In this document: positions 6,435 through 16,132 of the stretch, one piece after another
Position numbering within the stretch: the stretch's first letter is position 1
Layout: each line of letters begins with the position of its first letter
From: Diaphorobacter aerolatus
Lineage (GTDB): Bacteria > Pseudomonadota > Gammaproteobacteria > Burkholderiales > Burkholderiaceae_C
NCBI RefSeq assembly: GCF_014489535.1
Contig: NZ_CP060783.1
Coordinates: 310,001-374,000, forward strand
DNA length: 64,000 nt
Direction of reading: 5' to 3'
Made by a program: the position numbers and the translations under genes
Notes under the pieces: generated by a model
What the model was told of the DNA's origin: nothing
Database searches by the model: none
Seen by the model: the letters and a program-made list of their open reading frames with translations, nothing else

Positions 6435-8830
6435 TCACTGAACCTGCGCCAGCAACGCCTTGCAATTGGCATCATCCTGCGCCGCAGGCACGGTGACGGG
6501 CACCAGCGCCAGCGCTACGGGCGCGGCCACGGCGGCGATGACGGCTGCGCCGGCGCGCAGGATGAGGGGCCTTTTTCCAGGCCTGCCTGGGGATCGGCGA
6601 AGGTGCCCTTGACGTAGAGGGGCGTGCGCAGCGAGAAGAATTTCCATTTCAGGGATTCCGGCTTGATGCGCAGGTCGAGCACTTCGTTCTTGAGATCGAT
6701 GGTGCCGGTCGCCTCGACTATCGCCTCTTCGGTGTTGAGCTTGGCGATGCGGGTGGTGGCGATGCCGTCGCGAACGGCGAGGTCGGCGACGGCGCAGCGC
6801 AGTTGGACTTCCTTGTTTTCGCCGAACAGTTTGGTGACGATCACGCTGCCGAGGTTGAGAGCCGCCAAATCGAGCATTTCCTTGCTGAGCGTGCCGTCGC
6901 GAACGTAGAGCTTGATTTCGCCGGTGCTGCCTCCGAGCATCGCGGCGACCGAGTTGCCGCGCGTGACGAGCGAGAAGCCGCCGTCCATGCGACCAAAGCT
7001 TTTTTTCATGAGTTCGATCTTGGGGAACAGCGCGCCAAGTTCCAGGCCTTCCACGTTGCCGTGGGCGCTGACCTTCATCGGCTTGGCGCGGCTGTCGAGT
7101 GTCAGGTCGGTATTGATCTTGCCGCGCGCTACGCCGAAGCGCAGGGGTGACAGCGTGAGTTGTTCGTTCTTGAGGACCGCGCGGGTACTCAGGTTTTCGA
7201 TGGGTAGGGCGCTCGGGCGGATGATGCGCTCGCCGGTGAATGCGATGTCCATGTCCATTGCGCTCCAGCGGCCAGTATTGAAGGGGGTTTCTGGCAAAAC
7301 CCGGCCCTTGCGTTTGACCGCGGCCTCCTGTGCGGGTGCGCCGCCGATCAGCGGGCCGAGATCGACGAGCCTGAGTTTCTTCGAGAGCATGCGGCCCTCT
7401 AGGCGCGGGCGGGGCGCTGCCGAGGTGTAGGTCAGGCTGCCATGCAGGTCGCTCGCGCCGACCACGCCGTCAAAGTCGCGATACTCCCACACCGCCTTGC
7501 CGGGGCTCAGATCGCCCAGCAGGCGGCCGCGTGTCTTGAAGGCCGGCGTGCTCGGCAGTACCACGCCGGTCAGTTCATACAGGTCGGCCATGCTGGCGCC
7601 GCGCAGCGCTACTTGCAGGTCGAGGCCCGCAAGCTCGCGCGGATTGGTCAGTGATCCTTCGGCCTCGGCCTGTAGCGAACCGGCGCTCAGCTTGAAATGA
7701 ACCGGATAGTCGAGCGTGGTTCGGCGCAGCGAGAGTATCGAGCCGGCGAGTCCTTCACCTTCGACGCGGGCCTTGCCGTAGCGCCCGAACAGCATCATGT
7801 GCACGCCGTATTGCGCGCCGTCATCGGCATCCTGATCGTTGTCGTCGGCGTTCACGGTGTCGATGCGCGCGCGCACCGAGAGATCCTTCACGCCATCGGC
7901 ATAGCCCAGCCAGCCGCCGCGCACCATCAGTTGTCCGATGCTCAGGTTCCATGGCGAATCCGTGGTGTCCTTGCGCGGCGCGAAGGTCCAGTTGTTGATT
8001 TCCTTTTTGTTTCTGGCGAGCGCTACATCGGGCCCGGTCAACACGATGGTGTCGAGCGCAATCGTTCGGCTCAGCAGAGGCAGCAGCCGCAGCGTCGCGG
8101 TCGCGCGTGCCACCGTTGCCATGGTCTGCGGGCTGCGCGGCCAGGACTCGACATCGACATGCGCGCGGTCACGGGCGAGGAGGCGTTTGGCGTCCGCTGC
8201 GTCCGCGCTTTTGCTGCGTTGCGACGTGCCGCTCATTTCGGCGCTGAAGTCGGGGGCGCTGTCGTCAGCATCGGCAGAGGGCTCGGCGTTCTGCGCCTTG
8301 GCAGACGACGCGGGTGACTGGGCTTCGGACGCCTTGCGTTTGGCCTCCTGCTTGGTTTCTTCGCTCGGCGTTTTGGGCTTCAGGGTGGTTCGCAGCTTGT
8401 CCAGTTGCGTTTTCGCGGGGAGGGCGGGAATGCCGTCCGAGCCTTTGGTGGGTTCTTCTTCGACCGTGAATTCGGGAGGATTGCCGATGCTGATGTTCTG
8501 AGCCTCCACGGTGACACCCGGAATCCAGTGCCTCCAGCCGCTTTCCAGCGGTTGCGGCCAATGCCAGTCGGCGGACAGGTCGCCATCGATGCGAAACTCG
8601 CGCCCCGTCGATTCGCTGACCTTCTGCGCAAGCCAGGGGCGCGCGCTGTTCCAGTCCCAGTTCGTGATGACTACCACGGCGGTGATCAGCAACAAGGCCA
8701 CCACGGCCAGAAAGCCCAACAGCCACCGCAACGCGCTGAAGCCGCGTTGTGTCGCGGCGAGGCGTGCGAGAAGCGGGCGATGATCTGCGGTCGATGGCCT
8801 GGAAGATGATGATGATGATGTCGTTGTCAT
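6435..8830 (-). pseudogene. AsmA-family protein, frameshifted near its C-terminus
   Basis: About 798 residues if one base is restored. The N-terminus has a low-complexity Ser run coded by a trinucleotide repeat, then one membrane helix (about residues 34-57, WLLGFLAVVALLLITAVVV). The large periplasmic region typical of AsmA/TamB-like proteins follows, with an Ala/Ser/Asp-rich insert at about 150-215. The end is in a shifted frame: after GLEKGP the proper continuation LILRAGAAVIAAVAAP...CKALLAQ ends at 6435 and is reached by adding one C to the C4 run at about 6564-6567. This Cys-containing tail is a family hallmark, so the indel is probably an assembly error. AsmA proteins are envelope proteins implicated in outer-membrane lipid transport and assembly. 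Confidence 0.85.
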
Positions 8831-9223
8831 TGCCGATTCAGTAGGTGTCTCGATGGATTCTCGGGATCGTCGTGAACTTGTCTCTTGCCTGTCTGTCTGT
8901 CTTGTCTCGTCTTGATGCCGAACCGCCAGTGCCTGGGTCAGCGGTGCTTGCGTGGACTACAAGCGCCGGAGTTGCATGACTGCGGGTCCAAACGGGCCGC
9001 ATGACACACATGCTATGCGGTGGGCGCTCCTCTTTTATCCAATGCGTAACCGAGGGAATTCTTGTCGCAAATCAATACCTCGCTCTCAAAACGGGTGCAG
9101 AGCTTGTCATGCAAGCGTCTTTTGGTGCATCCAGGGCACCGCGAGCGAGTGTTGGATTCCGCACCAACCGCACAAACATTTCAGCTCGAAAGCTATTTTT
9201 ACGTAACTGTGACAGATTAGGAT
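8831..9223. other. intergenic region without a gene
   Basis: About 390 bases between the divergent AsmA and hypothetical genes. There is a pyrimidine-rich CTGTCTGTCTGTCTTGTCTCGTCT stretch near 8890 (simple repeat) and no ORF with a credible start, hairpin terminator or RNA gene. It must contain both promoters, but I cannot place them. Confidence 0.4.
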
Positions 9224-9244
9224 GATTAATAATGTCTATTAATC
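9224..9244. promoter_or_regulatory. perfect inverted repeat GATTAATA-N5-TATTAATC
   Basis: An 8-bp perfect palindrome with a 5-base centre, lying 8-20 bases before the start codons of the next gene. Its position would block transcription or translation initiation if bound, so it is a candidate operator. No dedicated regulator gene is adjacent. Confidence 0.4.
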
Positions 9245-9251
9245 TTGGATA

Positions 9252-9671
9252 ATGGTAGAGATCATGATTCCCATCACCAGTGAAAAAGTACACGGCGTCC
9301 TCGACGATGCTACGTATACCGCGACCCTCTGCATGGCGCGTGACGGGAAGCATTTTTTCTTCACGGCAGTGGCCGTGGACGGCAATGTCGTCGATGTTCC
9401 CAACAAGCGCTGGAACAGCCGCCGCGCGGCAATGCACGCGCTCGCGGAAATCGCGTCGGCCAATCGCAGGCCCGAGGGATCGCCTCCCGCGTCACCGTTT
9501 CTCGGTCTGACCGAAGACCTGTTGCTGCTGGCGGACGACGCGCTGACGATAGATCCGGCACCCCTGGAGGACGCACCCCAGCCGCCGGAGGCCGAATTGC
9601 CGGGCAGCGCCGCGAAAGGCAAGCCCAAGAGCAAGGCCAAGCCCAAGGCGCGGCCATTGACCGAGACCTGA
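9252..9671 (+). CDS. hypothetical protein with Lys/Pro/Ala-rich tail
   Basis: 139 residues from ATG 9252; ATG 9264 (starting MIPITSEK) is an equally good start with GGTAGAG ahead of it. The N-terminal half is a compact alpha/beta piece (TATLCMARDGKHFFFTAVAVDGN). From about residue 80 it is acidic and Pro-rich, and it ends in a KPKSKAKPKARP basic repeat, suggesting a disordered nucleic-acid-binding tail. No family recognised. Monocistronic between two differently oriented neighbours. Confidence 0.65.
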   Translation: MVEIMIPITSEKVHGVLDDATYTATLCMARDGKHFFFTAVAVDGNVVDVPNKRWNSRRAAMHALAEIASANRRPEGSPPASPFLGLTEDLLLLADDALTIDPAPLEDAPQPPEAELPGSAAKGKPKSKAKPKARPLTET

Positions 9672-9761
9672 AGGGCGCGCGCACCGTTCGCGGCTGGCTC
9701 ACTGACGTCGGGCCGCCTCGTTCGGCGAAGCTGCTCCTTGGCGGCTCTACAATCGTCGCCC

Positions 9762-10685
9762 ATGCACAATTCCCACGATCCGCGCGTGCTGCCCATGCGC
9801 GATGGAATCAACCCCAGTTGCGTGGTGTTGCCGTCGGTGGGAGAGGGCAATCTGCTGGATTTTTTCGCGCAGCGTCTGCCTGCGGTGTCGCGCGACGAGT
9901 GGTTGCGGCGCATGCGGCGCGGCGAAGTCGTCGATGAGTTCGGCGAGCCCGCATCGCCCGAGCGGGCTTTCGCGCCCGGCGTGCGCTTTTATTACTACCG
10001 TGAACTCGAGCGCGAAACCGAGATTCCGTTTCACGCCGAAATCCTCTTTCAGGACGAACACCTGCTCGTCGCCGACAAGCCGCACTTTCTGCCCGTGGTG
10101 CCCACGGGCCGGTTTCTCCAGCAAACACTGCTGGTGCGACTCAAGCGCGAGACCGGTCTGCAGGAGCTATCGCCCGTGCATCGCATCGACCGGGACACGG
10201 CGGGCCTCGTTCTGTTTTCCGTGCAACGTTCGTCACGCGGCGCGTACCAGGCCTTGTTTCGTGATCGCGCGGTGGACAAGGAGTACGAAGCCGTGGCGCG
10301 CCACCGCGCCGATCTGACCTTCCCGCGCGAGCACCTGAGCCGCATGCAGGAGTGCCCTGAGCAGTTCTTTCGCATGCAGGAGGTGCCGGGCGATCCCAAC
10401 AGCCGCACGCAGATGGAAATCATCGAAGAGCAGGGTGGCTTTGCGCGCTATCTGCTCAAACCGGTGACGGGCAAGCGCCATCAGTTGCGCGTGCACATGG
10501 CGGCGCTGGGCCTGCCGCTGATGGGCGACGGCTTCTATCCGGTGGTGAACGATCCGCAGGAGGGCGACTGGTCGAATCCGCTGCAACTGCTGGCGCGCAG
10601 GCTGGAATTCACCGATCCCGTGACAGGCCGGCAGCGTCGGTTTGAGAGCACACGCCGCTTGCGTGCGTTGGATGATTTCGCTTGA
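9762..10685 (+). CDS. RluA-family 23S rRNA/tRNA pseudouridine synthase
   Basis: 307 residues from ATG 9762; an upstream TTG at 9738 is in frame but lacks support. The RluA signature HRIDRDTAGL is at residues 140-149 with the catalytic Asp at about 143, preceded by VADKPHFLPVVP and followed by the conserved KRHQLRVHMAALGLPLMGD block. The enzyme isomerises specific uridines in structural RNA to pseudouridine; which site cannot be told from sequence. There is a short S4-like N-terminal region (RRMRRGEV). Intact, probably monocistronic. Confidence 0.9.
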   Translation: MHNSHDPRVLPMRDGINPSCVVLPSVGEGNLLDFFAQRLPAVSRDEWLRRMRRGEVVDEFGEPASPERAFAPGVRFYYYRELERETEIPFHAEILFQDEHLLVADKPHFLPVVPTGRFLQQTLLVRLKRETGLQELSPVHRIDRDTAGLVLFSVQRSSRGAYQALFRDRAVDKEYEAVARHRADLTFPREHLSRMQECPEQFFRMQEVPGDPNSRTQMEIIEEQGGFARYLLKPVTGKRHQLRVHMAALGLPLMGDGFYPVVNDPQEGDWSNPLQLLARRLEFTDPVTGRQRRFESTRRLRALDDFA

Positions 10686-10866
10686 CCGTGCCCGAGGCAT
10701 ACCTGCCGCGTGATGGAATCCCGCGTCCATTTCGTTGGACGAGCGCTTGGAGTCTCGGATATCGTGGCACCATCAAATGTGCCTGACGCCATCTGCACGC
10801 CAACGACAGATTCGGATTGGCGCGGTGTTGATCACTCCATCCATCTCCCAACTAAAAGGGCTCAGC

Positions 10867-11568
10867 ATGTCCGCTCACACCAACGAACACGGTCAACCCG
10901 TCGGTCACGCCATGCCCGGCTGGACGCCACGCCCTCAGCCATCGGGCGTCACGCTCAAGGGGCGGTTTTGCGAGTTGGAGCCCATCGATCCCGCAAGGCA
11001 TGCGGCCGACCTGTACGCCGCCTACAGCAGCGCGCCGCGCGGCTGGACTTATATGGCGGCGGGGCCGTTTGCGAGCGAGGCCGACTACCGCGCCTATACG
11101 GAAAATATTGCGAAGAGCACCGATCCGCGCCACTACGCGGTGGTGGATCTGAAAACCGGCAAGGCGGTCGGCACGCTCTCGCTCATGCGCATCGATCCGG
11201 CCAACGGCGTGATCGAAGTGGGCAACGTGATGTTTTCGCCGCTGCTTCAGCAGACGCCGATCTCGACCGAGGCGCAGTATCTGCTGATGGCCTATGCGTT
11301 CGACGAGCTGGGTTACCGCCGCTATGAATGGAAGTGCGATGCGCTGAATGCACCGTCACGCACCACGGCCGATCGCCTTGGCTTTGCCTTTGAAGGCGTC
11401 TTCCGGCAGGCCGTGATCTACAAGGGGCGCAGCCGCGACACGGCCTGGTTTTCGATCATCGATTCGGAATGGCCGAAGGTGAAGGCGGGATTTGAGGCGT
11501 GGCTTTCGCCAGAGAATTTTGCGCAGGACGGCCAGCAGCGGCAATCGCTGAAGGCGCTGCGTGGTTGA
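10867..11568 (+). CDS. GNAT-family N-acetyltransferase (RimJ/RimL type)
   Basis: 233 residues from ATG 10867; the frame is open further upstream (to about 10735), but that part has no protein-like character. The layout GRFCELEPIDPARHAADLY at the start, then AVGTLSLMRIDPANGVIEVGNVMFSP and KCDALNAPSRTTADRLGFAFEGVFRQ, is typical of the RimJ/RimL-like branch, which acetylates protein N-termini or small amines using acetyl-CoA. Substrate not predictable. Next gene is 35 bases downstream in the same direction. Confidence 0.85.
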   Translation: MSAHTNEHGQPVGHAMPGWTPRPQPSGVTLKGRFCELEPIDPARHAADLYAAYSSAPRGWTYMAAGPFASEADYRAYTENIAKSTDPRHYAVVDLKTGKAVGTLSLMRIDPANGVIEVGNVMFSPLLQQTPISTEAQYLLMAYAFDELGYRRYEWKCDALNAPSRTTADRLGFAFEGVFRQAVIYKGRSRDTAWFSIIDSEWPKVKAGFEAWLSPENFAQDGQQRQSLKALRG

Positions 11569-11603
11569 CCGCTCTTTTGCCCGATGCGCTGCTTGATTGA
11601 CTG

Positions 11604-12824
11604 ATGCGCGCACCGCATTCGCCGTCAAGAAAACTGGCGCTGCTCGTGCTGACGGGAGCCTACGTTCTGAGCCAGTTCTATCGCAGCTATGTGGCGGTGA
11701 TCGCGACGCAACTGATTGACGATTTCCGGCTGTCGCCGCAAATGTTCGGTCTGTTTGCGGGTGCCTTGTATTTCACGTTCGCGATTGCCCAATTGCCGAT
11801 CGGGCTTGCGTTCGACCGCTTTGGAGTGCGCAGGCCCGTGCTGTTCTGTCTGTGCGTGGGCAGCGTTGGCGCGCTGTTGCTGCCGCTCACGCGCAGCGTC
11901 CCGGTCGCGATCATTGCGCATGTGTGTGTGGGCATAGGCTGCGCGCCGCTGTACATGGGTCTTTTGAACTTTGTTCTCAAATCCGGCAATGGGGCAGAGC
12001 AGGTGCGAACCATCACGCGCGCAAGCGCACTGGGTTATGTCGGCGCGATTGCGGCCGGCCTGCCGCTGGCGTTGGGTGTGGAACTGATGGGCTGGCGCTG
12101 GTCGCTCGCCATCGTCGGATTGCTGATGGTGCTTGCTGCGGTGGGCGTGGCGCTCACCTTGCGTGAGGACGCTGGCACGCCGCGAAACCCCGGGATCGAT
12201 GGCGCAGTGGCCGGCCAGCGCAGTGCCATGACATCCTGGGTCGCATTCAGCGGGCTGGTGCTCGCGAGCTTTGCGCTGATTGCGGGTGGCACGTTTCGCA
12301 TGTCCTGGGGCGGGCCGTATTTTGCCGACATCTTCCAATTCGACGTGGTGCAGCGCGGATATGCGATGACCGCGGCAAGTGTGCTCGCCATCGGCTGGGC
12401 GCTGTCGATTCCGCGTGTATTGCGATTCATGGACACCAGGACCCTGGTGCGCTGCGCGTTTGCGGTCGGTGTGGTTTCGGCGCTGATCCTCGCCCAATGG
12501 CCCGCGCGCAGTCCATGGCTCGGCGTCGCGCTGGTGTGCGTGCTGTTCTGCGTGGGATCGATCCACCCGCTGGTGATGTCGCAGGCCCGCTCGGTGGTTC
12601 CGCAGCGCCGTCTCGGTTTGTGGCTGGGCGTGCTCAACAGCATGGTGTTTCTCGGTGTGGCGGTGAGCAACAGCGCATTTGGCTGGATCGCCGAACACTC
12701 GGAGCGCCACGGCATCTTGGGCGGGCCGATGTACTCGCGCCTATTCTTCTTCACCGCGACGGTGATGCTGATCGGCTGGCTGGGCGCAACGCTGAGCCCG
12801 CGCGTGGCGGGTGGAGGGCGGTAG
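11604..12824 (+). CDS. MFS transporter
   Basis: 406 residues with about twelve hydrophobic segments. The first helix starts at residue 10 (KLALLVLTGAYVLSQFYRSYVAV), and the loop between helices 2 and 3 has the MFS motif-A-like GLAFDRFGVRRP. Inner-membrane secondary transporter of unknown substrate; the conserved FYRSYVAVIA start resembles the OPA/phthalate-like branches only loosely. Same direction as the GNAT gene, 35 bases apart, so co-transcription is likely. A 13-bp dispersed repeat lies 15 bases after the stop. Confidence 0.85.
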   Translation: MRAPHSPSRKLALLVLTGAYVLSQFYRSYVAVIATQLIDDFRLSPQMFGLFAGALYFTFAIAQLPIGLAFDRFGVRRPVLFCLCVGSVGALLLPLTRSVPVAIIAHVCVGIGCAPLYMGLLNFVLKSGNGAEQVRTITRASALGYVGAIAAGLPLALGVELMGWRWSLAIVGLLMVLAAVGVALTLREDAGTPRNPGIDGAVAGQRSAMTSWVAFSGLVLASFALIAGGTFRMSWGGPYFADIFQFDVVQRGYAMTAASVLAIGWALSIPRVLRFMDTRTLVRCAFAVGVVSALILAQWPARSPWLGVALVCVLFCVGSIHPLVMSQARSVVPQRRLGLWLGVLNSMVFLGVAVSNSAFGWIAEHSERHGILGGPMYSRLFFFTATVMLIGWLGATLSPRVAGGGR

Positions 12825-12839
12825 GAATAATTGTCTGCG

Positions 12840-12852
12840 TGAACAGGCCCTA
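12840..12852. repeat. single arm of the TAGGGCCTGTTCA dispersed repeat
   Basis: TGAACAGGCCCTA is identical to the right arm of the 110-bp element at 46195-46304. It sits just downstream of an MFS gene with no partner arm nearby. Confidence 0.7.
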
Positions 12853-12929
12853 ATTTGGAGCGTTCTTCATTGTTCTGGACAAAACGATAGCATGGAGGGA
12901 GAAAAAAATGAACGCAAAGAAAGCCCGCC

Positions 12930-14174
12930 ATGACAGCCGAAGTCAAGCCAGATCCGCTCCCGGCAGATGTTCCGTCCCTGCCCATCTCGCCATCGTTTCG
13001 CCGTCCATGGGCGATTGCGCTCGCGCTGTCGCTTGGCGCTGCCGTAGCCTTGGGCATATCGCGCTTTTCTTACGGACTCCTGTTGCTGCCCATGCGCGAC
13101 GATCTGGGCTGGTCGTACCTGACGGCGGGCAGCATGAACACCGCGAATGCTCTGGGTTATTTTCTGGGAGCGATCGGCACGCCGTGGCTGATGCGGCGCT
13201 GCGGTGCGTGGGTCCTATTGATGGCAGGAACCGTGCTGGCGGGTTTGTTCATGCTGGCGTCGGGAGCCACTACGGACACGGCGACTTTGATGCTGCTGCG
13301 TGTGCTGGCAGGTGCTGCAAGCGCGCTCGGTTTTGTGGCAGGCGGGGTTCTGGTGGCGCGCCTGGCGTCCCTGCACCCGCACAACGTCGGCTTTCTGATC
13401 GGGCTTTTTTACAGCGGCACCGGCTTCGGGATTGCGCTGTCGGCACTGCTGGTGCCCGCTGCTCTCGGCGCTGCTCATGGCAACGGTATCGCACACGCGT
13501 GGCAATGGCCTTGGCTGGGTTTGGGGTTGGCGTGTCTGTTGGCGGCGGCCGTGATGGCCTGGCCCGCGCGGCTGATCGGTGATTCCGCCCGTTCGTCAAC
13601 TGATCGCGGCCAGTTTGTGCTGCGCGATTTTGGCTTCGGCCTGGGCAGTTACTTCATGTTTGGCGCGGGGTATATCGGCTACATGACCTTTGTCGTCGCC
13701 CTGCTCAAACAGCAGGGCATGTCGCCTGCACGCGTCACCATCTTTTATGTGCTGCTCGGAGTCGCCGTGCTGGCCAGCTCGCGTATCTGGGCGCGCATGC
13801 TGAATTATTTCAAGGGCGGCGAATCGCTGGCCATCCTGAACTTGTTGCTCGCCGTGGTGACGGCTCTGCCCGCGCTCACTTCTTCGGTACCGATGGTGTT
13901 TGCCTCTGGAATCGTATTTGGCGCGGCGTTTTTGTCGGTCGTTGCAGCCACCACGACCCTGGTGCGACACAACCTCCCGCAAGCCGCGTGGACCGCAGGC
14001 ATCAGCGCCTTCACCACGGTGTTTGCGTTGGGCCAGATCGCCGGCCCCATCTTGGTCGGCTGGATCGCCGACACATCCAGAGGCCTCGAAGGCGGACTGA
14101 TGGTTTCAGCGGCATGCCTATTGCTCGGCGCGGGCCTCGCCATGCGGCAAAAGCCGCTGGGGACAAATGCCTGA
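12930..14174 (+). CDS. YbfB/YjiJ-type MFS transporter
   Basis: 414 residues, twelve predicted membrane segments. The block GISRFSYGLLLLPMRDDLGWSYLTAGSMNTANALGYFLGA (about residues 42-81, quoted in part) is characteristic of the YbfB/YjiJ family of MFS proteins. Start ATG 12930; another ATG 12908 lies in a different frame. Function of the family is not established. The gene ends 18 bases before the tRNA-derived repeat that bounds the island, so it is the last chromosomal gene on this side. Confidence 0.85.
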   Translation: MTAEVKPDPLPADVPSLPISPSFRRPWAIALALSLGAAVALGISRFSYGLLLLPMRDDLGWSYLTAGSMNTANALGYFLGAIGTPWLMRRCGAWVLLMAGTVLAGLFMLASGATTDTATLMLLRVLAGAASALGFVAGGVLVARLASLHPHNVGFLIGLFYSGTGFGIALSALLVPAALGAAHGNGIAHAWQWPWLGLGLACLLAAAVMAWPARLIGDSARSSTDRGQFVLRDFGFGLGSYFMFGAGYIGYMTFVVALLKQQGMSPARVTIFYVLLGVAVLASSRIWARMLNYFKGGESLAILNLLLAVVTALPALTSSVPMVFASGIVFGAAFLSVVAATTTLVRHNLPQAAWTAGISAFTTVFALGQIAGPILVGWIADTSRGLEGGLMVSAACLLLGAGLAMRQKPLGTNA

Positions 14175-14192
14175 GATGATGGCAAATAGAGC

Positions 14193-14219
14193 TGGAGCGG
14201 GCGATGGGAATCGAACCCA
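14193..14219 (-). repeat. left attachment repeat (att), duplicate of the tRNA-Gly 3' end
   Basis: These 27 bases are identical to 18669-18695 and cover the CCA end, discriminator, acceptor strand and most of the T arm of tRNA-Gly(CCC). This is the classic direct repeat left when an integrative element inserts into a tRNA gene. The other copy is inside the intact tRNA, so the element lies between them (14193-18695). Confidence 0.85.
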
Positions 14220-14299
14220 ATCCGTAGAGGAGTGTAGAGGCACTCAGAGGCATGTTCCCCTCTGAAGAGTTCCTTTGAATGCCTTCCTGTTGCTCCAAT

Positions 14300-14320
14300 T
14301 TATCCCAGCTTTATCCCCGA
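14300..14320. repeat. TTATCCC-N4-TTATCCCCGA motif, left copy
   Basis: The same motif with the same spacing occurs near the other island end at 18603-18623. The left copy contains the stop of the integrase remnant. Either arm-type integrase sites or duplicated integrase 3' ends. Confidence 0.45.
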
Positions 14321-14565
14321 GAGTTCAGGGATTGTTCGAGACGTCGCATCTCCAAGTCATCCCGTTGTCCATCGATCCACTTGAAGTAGGTACGAAGGAA
14401 AATTTCAACGGAGTGGCCGAGCTGCTTGGTGATCTCATGGATGCCTACGCAGACTTCAAGCTGATGGTTGATAAATCGCAAAAGAAGTTGGACAGGGCCT
14501 ACGATCTTCTTGAACAGAATACACATGAGCCCTGTGACAATCTTCGGAGAGTCACCGTCTGACTT
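14311..14565 (-). pseudogene. tyrosine recombinase (integrase), C-terminal remnant
   Basis: The reverse-strand frame is open from about 14565 to TAA at 14311. It reads EITKQLGHSVEIFLRTYFKWIDG followed by a DLEMRRLEQSL tail; I see the QLGH box and the catalytic-Tyr region of a phage-type integrase. The 5' two-thirds, including the Arg/His-x-x-Arg region, are missing or out of frame. The gene ends about 90 bases from the att repeat, the expected place for the integrase of a tRNA-integrated island. Not functional as it stands. Confidence 0.65.
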
Positions 14566-14823
14566 CTACATGAGGACGGTTCACTCGGGAACGTTGGTGC
14601 TCTTGGCTTCTAGGCCATCTCGTCCTATGTCGAGACAGCTCTGACGTTGCCCAAGCTGAATGACTCGGTAGGGGATACCCTGAGCTTCTCCTGATCAAGC
14701 CAGTCAGGATGCGTCCGGGATGCATAGCCCAATGGCATACTGACATCTTTTGTTACCGCGTTTGAATAGGGTGCTTGCCATGAATTTGTTTTCAGGAGGG
14801 AACAAGGGTTCAAAAGTTATATA

Positions 14824-15615
14824 GTGGCATTCGTTTCCTATGAGCCAGGCGGAAGAGAATATCCAACAGCTTGTCTGCGAAGTGATCTTGTGGTGGGAGA
14901 TTCTGTATTAATTCAAAGCACTACCGGAACCATAAAACGCGGAGTCATCGGGCAGTTGAAGTTCCTTAACTGGTGGTGTCTATCGCGTATATATTGCAAG
15001 GTTTCGGAGGCTGTTAAGTCTAATAACGGTTGCTGGGAACTACCCAGTTCAATAAAAATCAGCAGCCTATTGTCAGGCGACTCTTTGGCGTATAACTTAA
15101 AGAAAATGTGTTGGATTCCTATGCGTACCACACATATTTTTAGGCATGCTTTGACGTATACAAATATGACGTTGACTGCAAATATATTGGTTCGTACAAA
15201 TGGGATTCATTTTCAAGTTTTGCCAAAAAGGAATTTTGCGCAGATCAAACCATTTGAACAGCAGCAGGAACATCCATTAGAAGGGCGAGTTGTTGAGCAT
15301 TGGTTACCACACACAAAATTCAATTTGTACGAAGGTGCAATTAGGTTTGCCAAAGCCATAGTTAATAATGATGAAAACCTAGAAAGATTTTTTAAGCCTG
15401 TAGGTGTGAACGATAAGCGAACCCCTCAATTAATAAAAAAAGCTTCGGAAAGTATGAGACGCCTTGAGCTGTCGAACCGTGCGGGAACCTCATATGAGGA
15501 TGATGAAGCTTCATATTCCTTCAGTGACTATGCAAGTGATATGGGTGGGGGTGATGTTTATATAGGTGACGGCATTTCATATTCCTGTGGGAGGATTGTG
15601 GATGATGGTAGATAG
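14824..15615 (+). CDS. uncharacterised island protein (start probably upstream at 14780)
   Basis: 263 residues as read from GTG 14824, which has no ribosome binding site at proper distance. An ATG at 14780 begins MNLFSGGNKGSKVI and would join this frame smoothly (VIYVAFVSYEP) if one base were restored at about 14821, so the true protein is probably about 278 residues. It has a mixed N-terminal domain with several Trp and Cys, a basic middle, and a tail rich in Asp, Ser and Gly (SDYASDMGGGDVYIGDG). AT-rich island cargo; I recognise no family. Bases 14566-14779 before it hold no gene. Confidence 0.6.
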   Translation: MAFVSYEPGGREYPTACLRSDLVVGDSVLIQSTTGTIKRGVIGQLKFLNWWCLSRIYCKVSEAVKSNNGCWELPSSIKISSLLSGDSLAYNLKKMCWIPMRTTHIFRHALTYTNMTLTANILVRTNGIHFQVLPKRNFAQIKPFEQQQEHPLEGRVVEHWLPHTKFNLYEGAIRFAKAIVNNDENLERFFKPVGVNDKRTPQLIKKASESMRRLELSNRAGTSYEDDEASYSFSDYASDMGGGDVYIGDGISYSCGRIVDDGR

Positions 15616-15634
15616 GTTTTGTAGTGAGTCTTTG

Positions 15635-16087
15635 ATGAAATATTTTGTATTACTTATATCTTGTGGGCTAGTTGGTTGCGCTTCTTCCCCGGTGGCTAAG
15701 CCAGAACTAGATCCGGCGGGCTATGCCGGCATAGCTAGTAGTTATGTGGCAATTCCTCGATGCGAGACATCGCTAAAAATTACTGCGGAGCAAGGTTCGC
15801 TTGCTAGAAGTGCGGTCAATGAACAGCTCAGTACCTATACATACGATCCTATTCGATTGCAAACCCACATCGACTCTATTAGCAAGAGTTCGCCTGGTGT
15901 TCCTGAATGGAAATGTTCTGAGTTGGCTGCGAAGGCAGCAGCATATAGCCAGCATAAGAACTCAGAAGCGGTCAGAATAAAGGCCCAACGCAATAATAAT
16001 AATAATCAGCCTGACTATTCAATTCCAAGAGCCCAAAGCACCTATTGCAATAAAATAGGTACTCAGGTATTTTGTAATACCTTTTAG
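15635..16087 (+). CDS. small lipoprotein, island cargo
   Basis: 150 residues from ATG 15635. Short signal peptide with lipobox LVGC (cleavage before Cys at about residue 15), then a secreted domain with several cysteines. An Asn run is coded by an (AAT)n microsatellite near 15990, and the C-terminus reads YCNKIGTQVFC, a form common in small phage or envelope proteins. Starts 20 bases after the previous stop, so the two cargo genes probably form an operon. Function unknown. Confidence 0.7.
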   Translation: MKYFVLLISCGLVGCASSPVAKPELDPAGYAGIASSYVAIPRCETSLKITAEQGSLARSAVNEQLSTYTYDPIRLQTHIDSISKSSPGVPEWKCSELAAKAAAYSQHKNSEAVRIKAQRNNNNNQPDYSIPRAQSTYCNKIGTQVFCNTF

Positions 16088-16132
16088 TGGGGTATTGGTG
16101 AATGCCCCTTTGTGTTTAAAGGAGGTATTCAT

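Noticed and set aside
10735..10866. N-terminal extension of the GNAT protein
   Set aside because: The extra 44 codons have no protein-like character, and ATG 10867 gives the family's normal start.
14275..14562. Forward ORF of 95 codons at the island left end
   Set aside because: The reverse strand of the same stretch reads as an integrase C-terminus, which explains it better.
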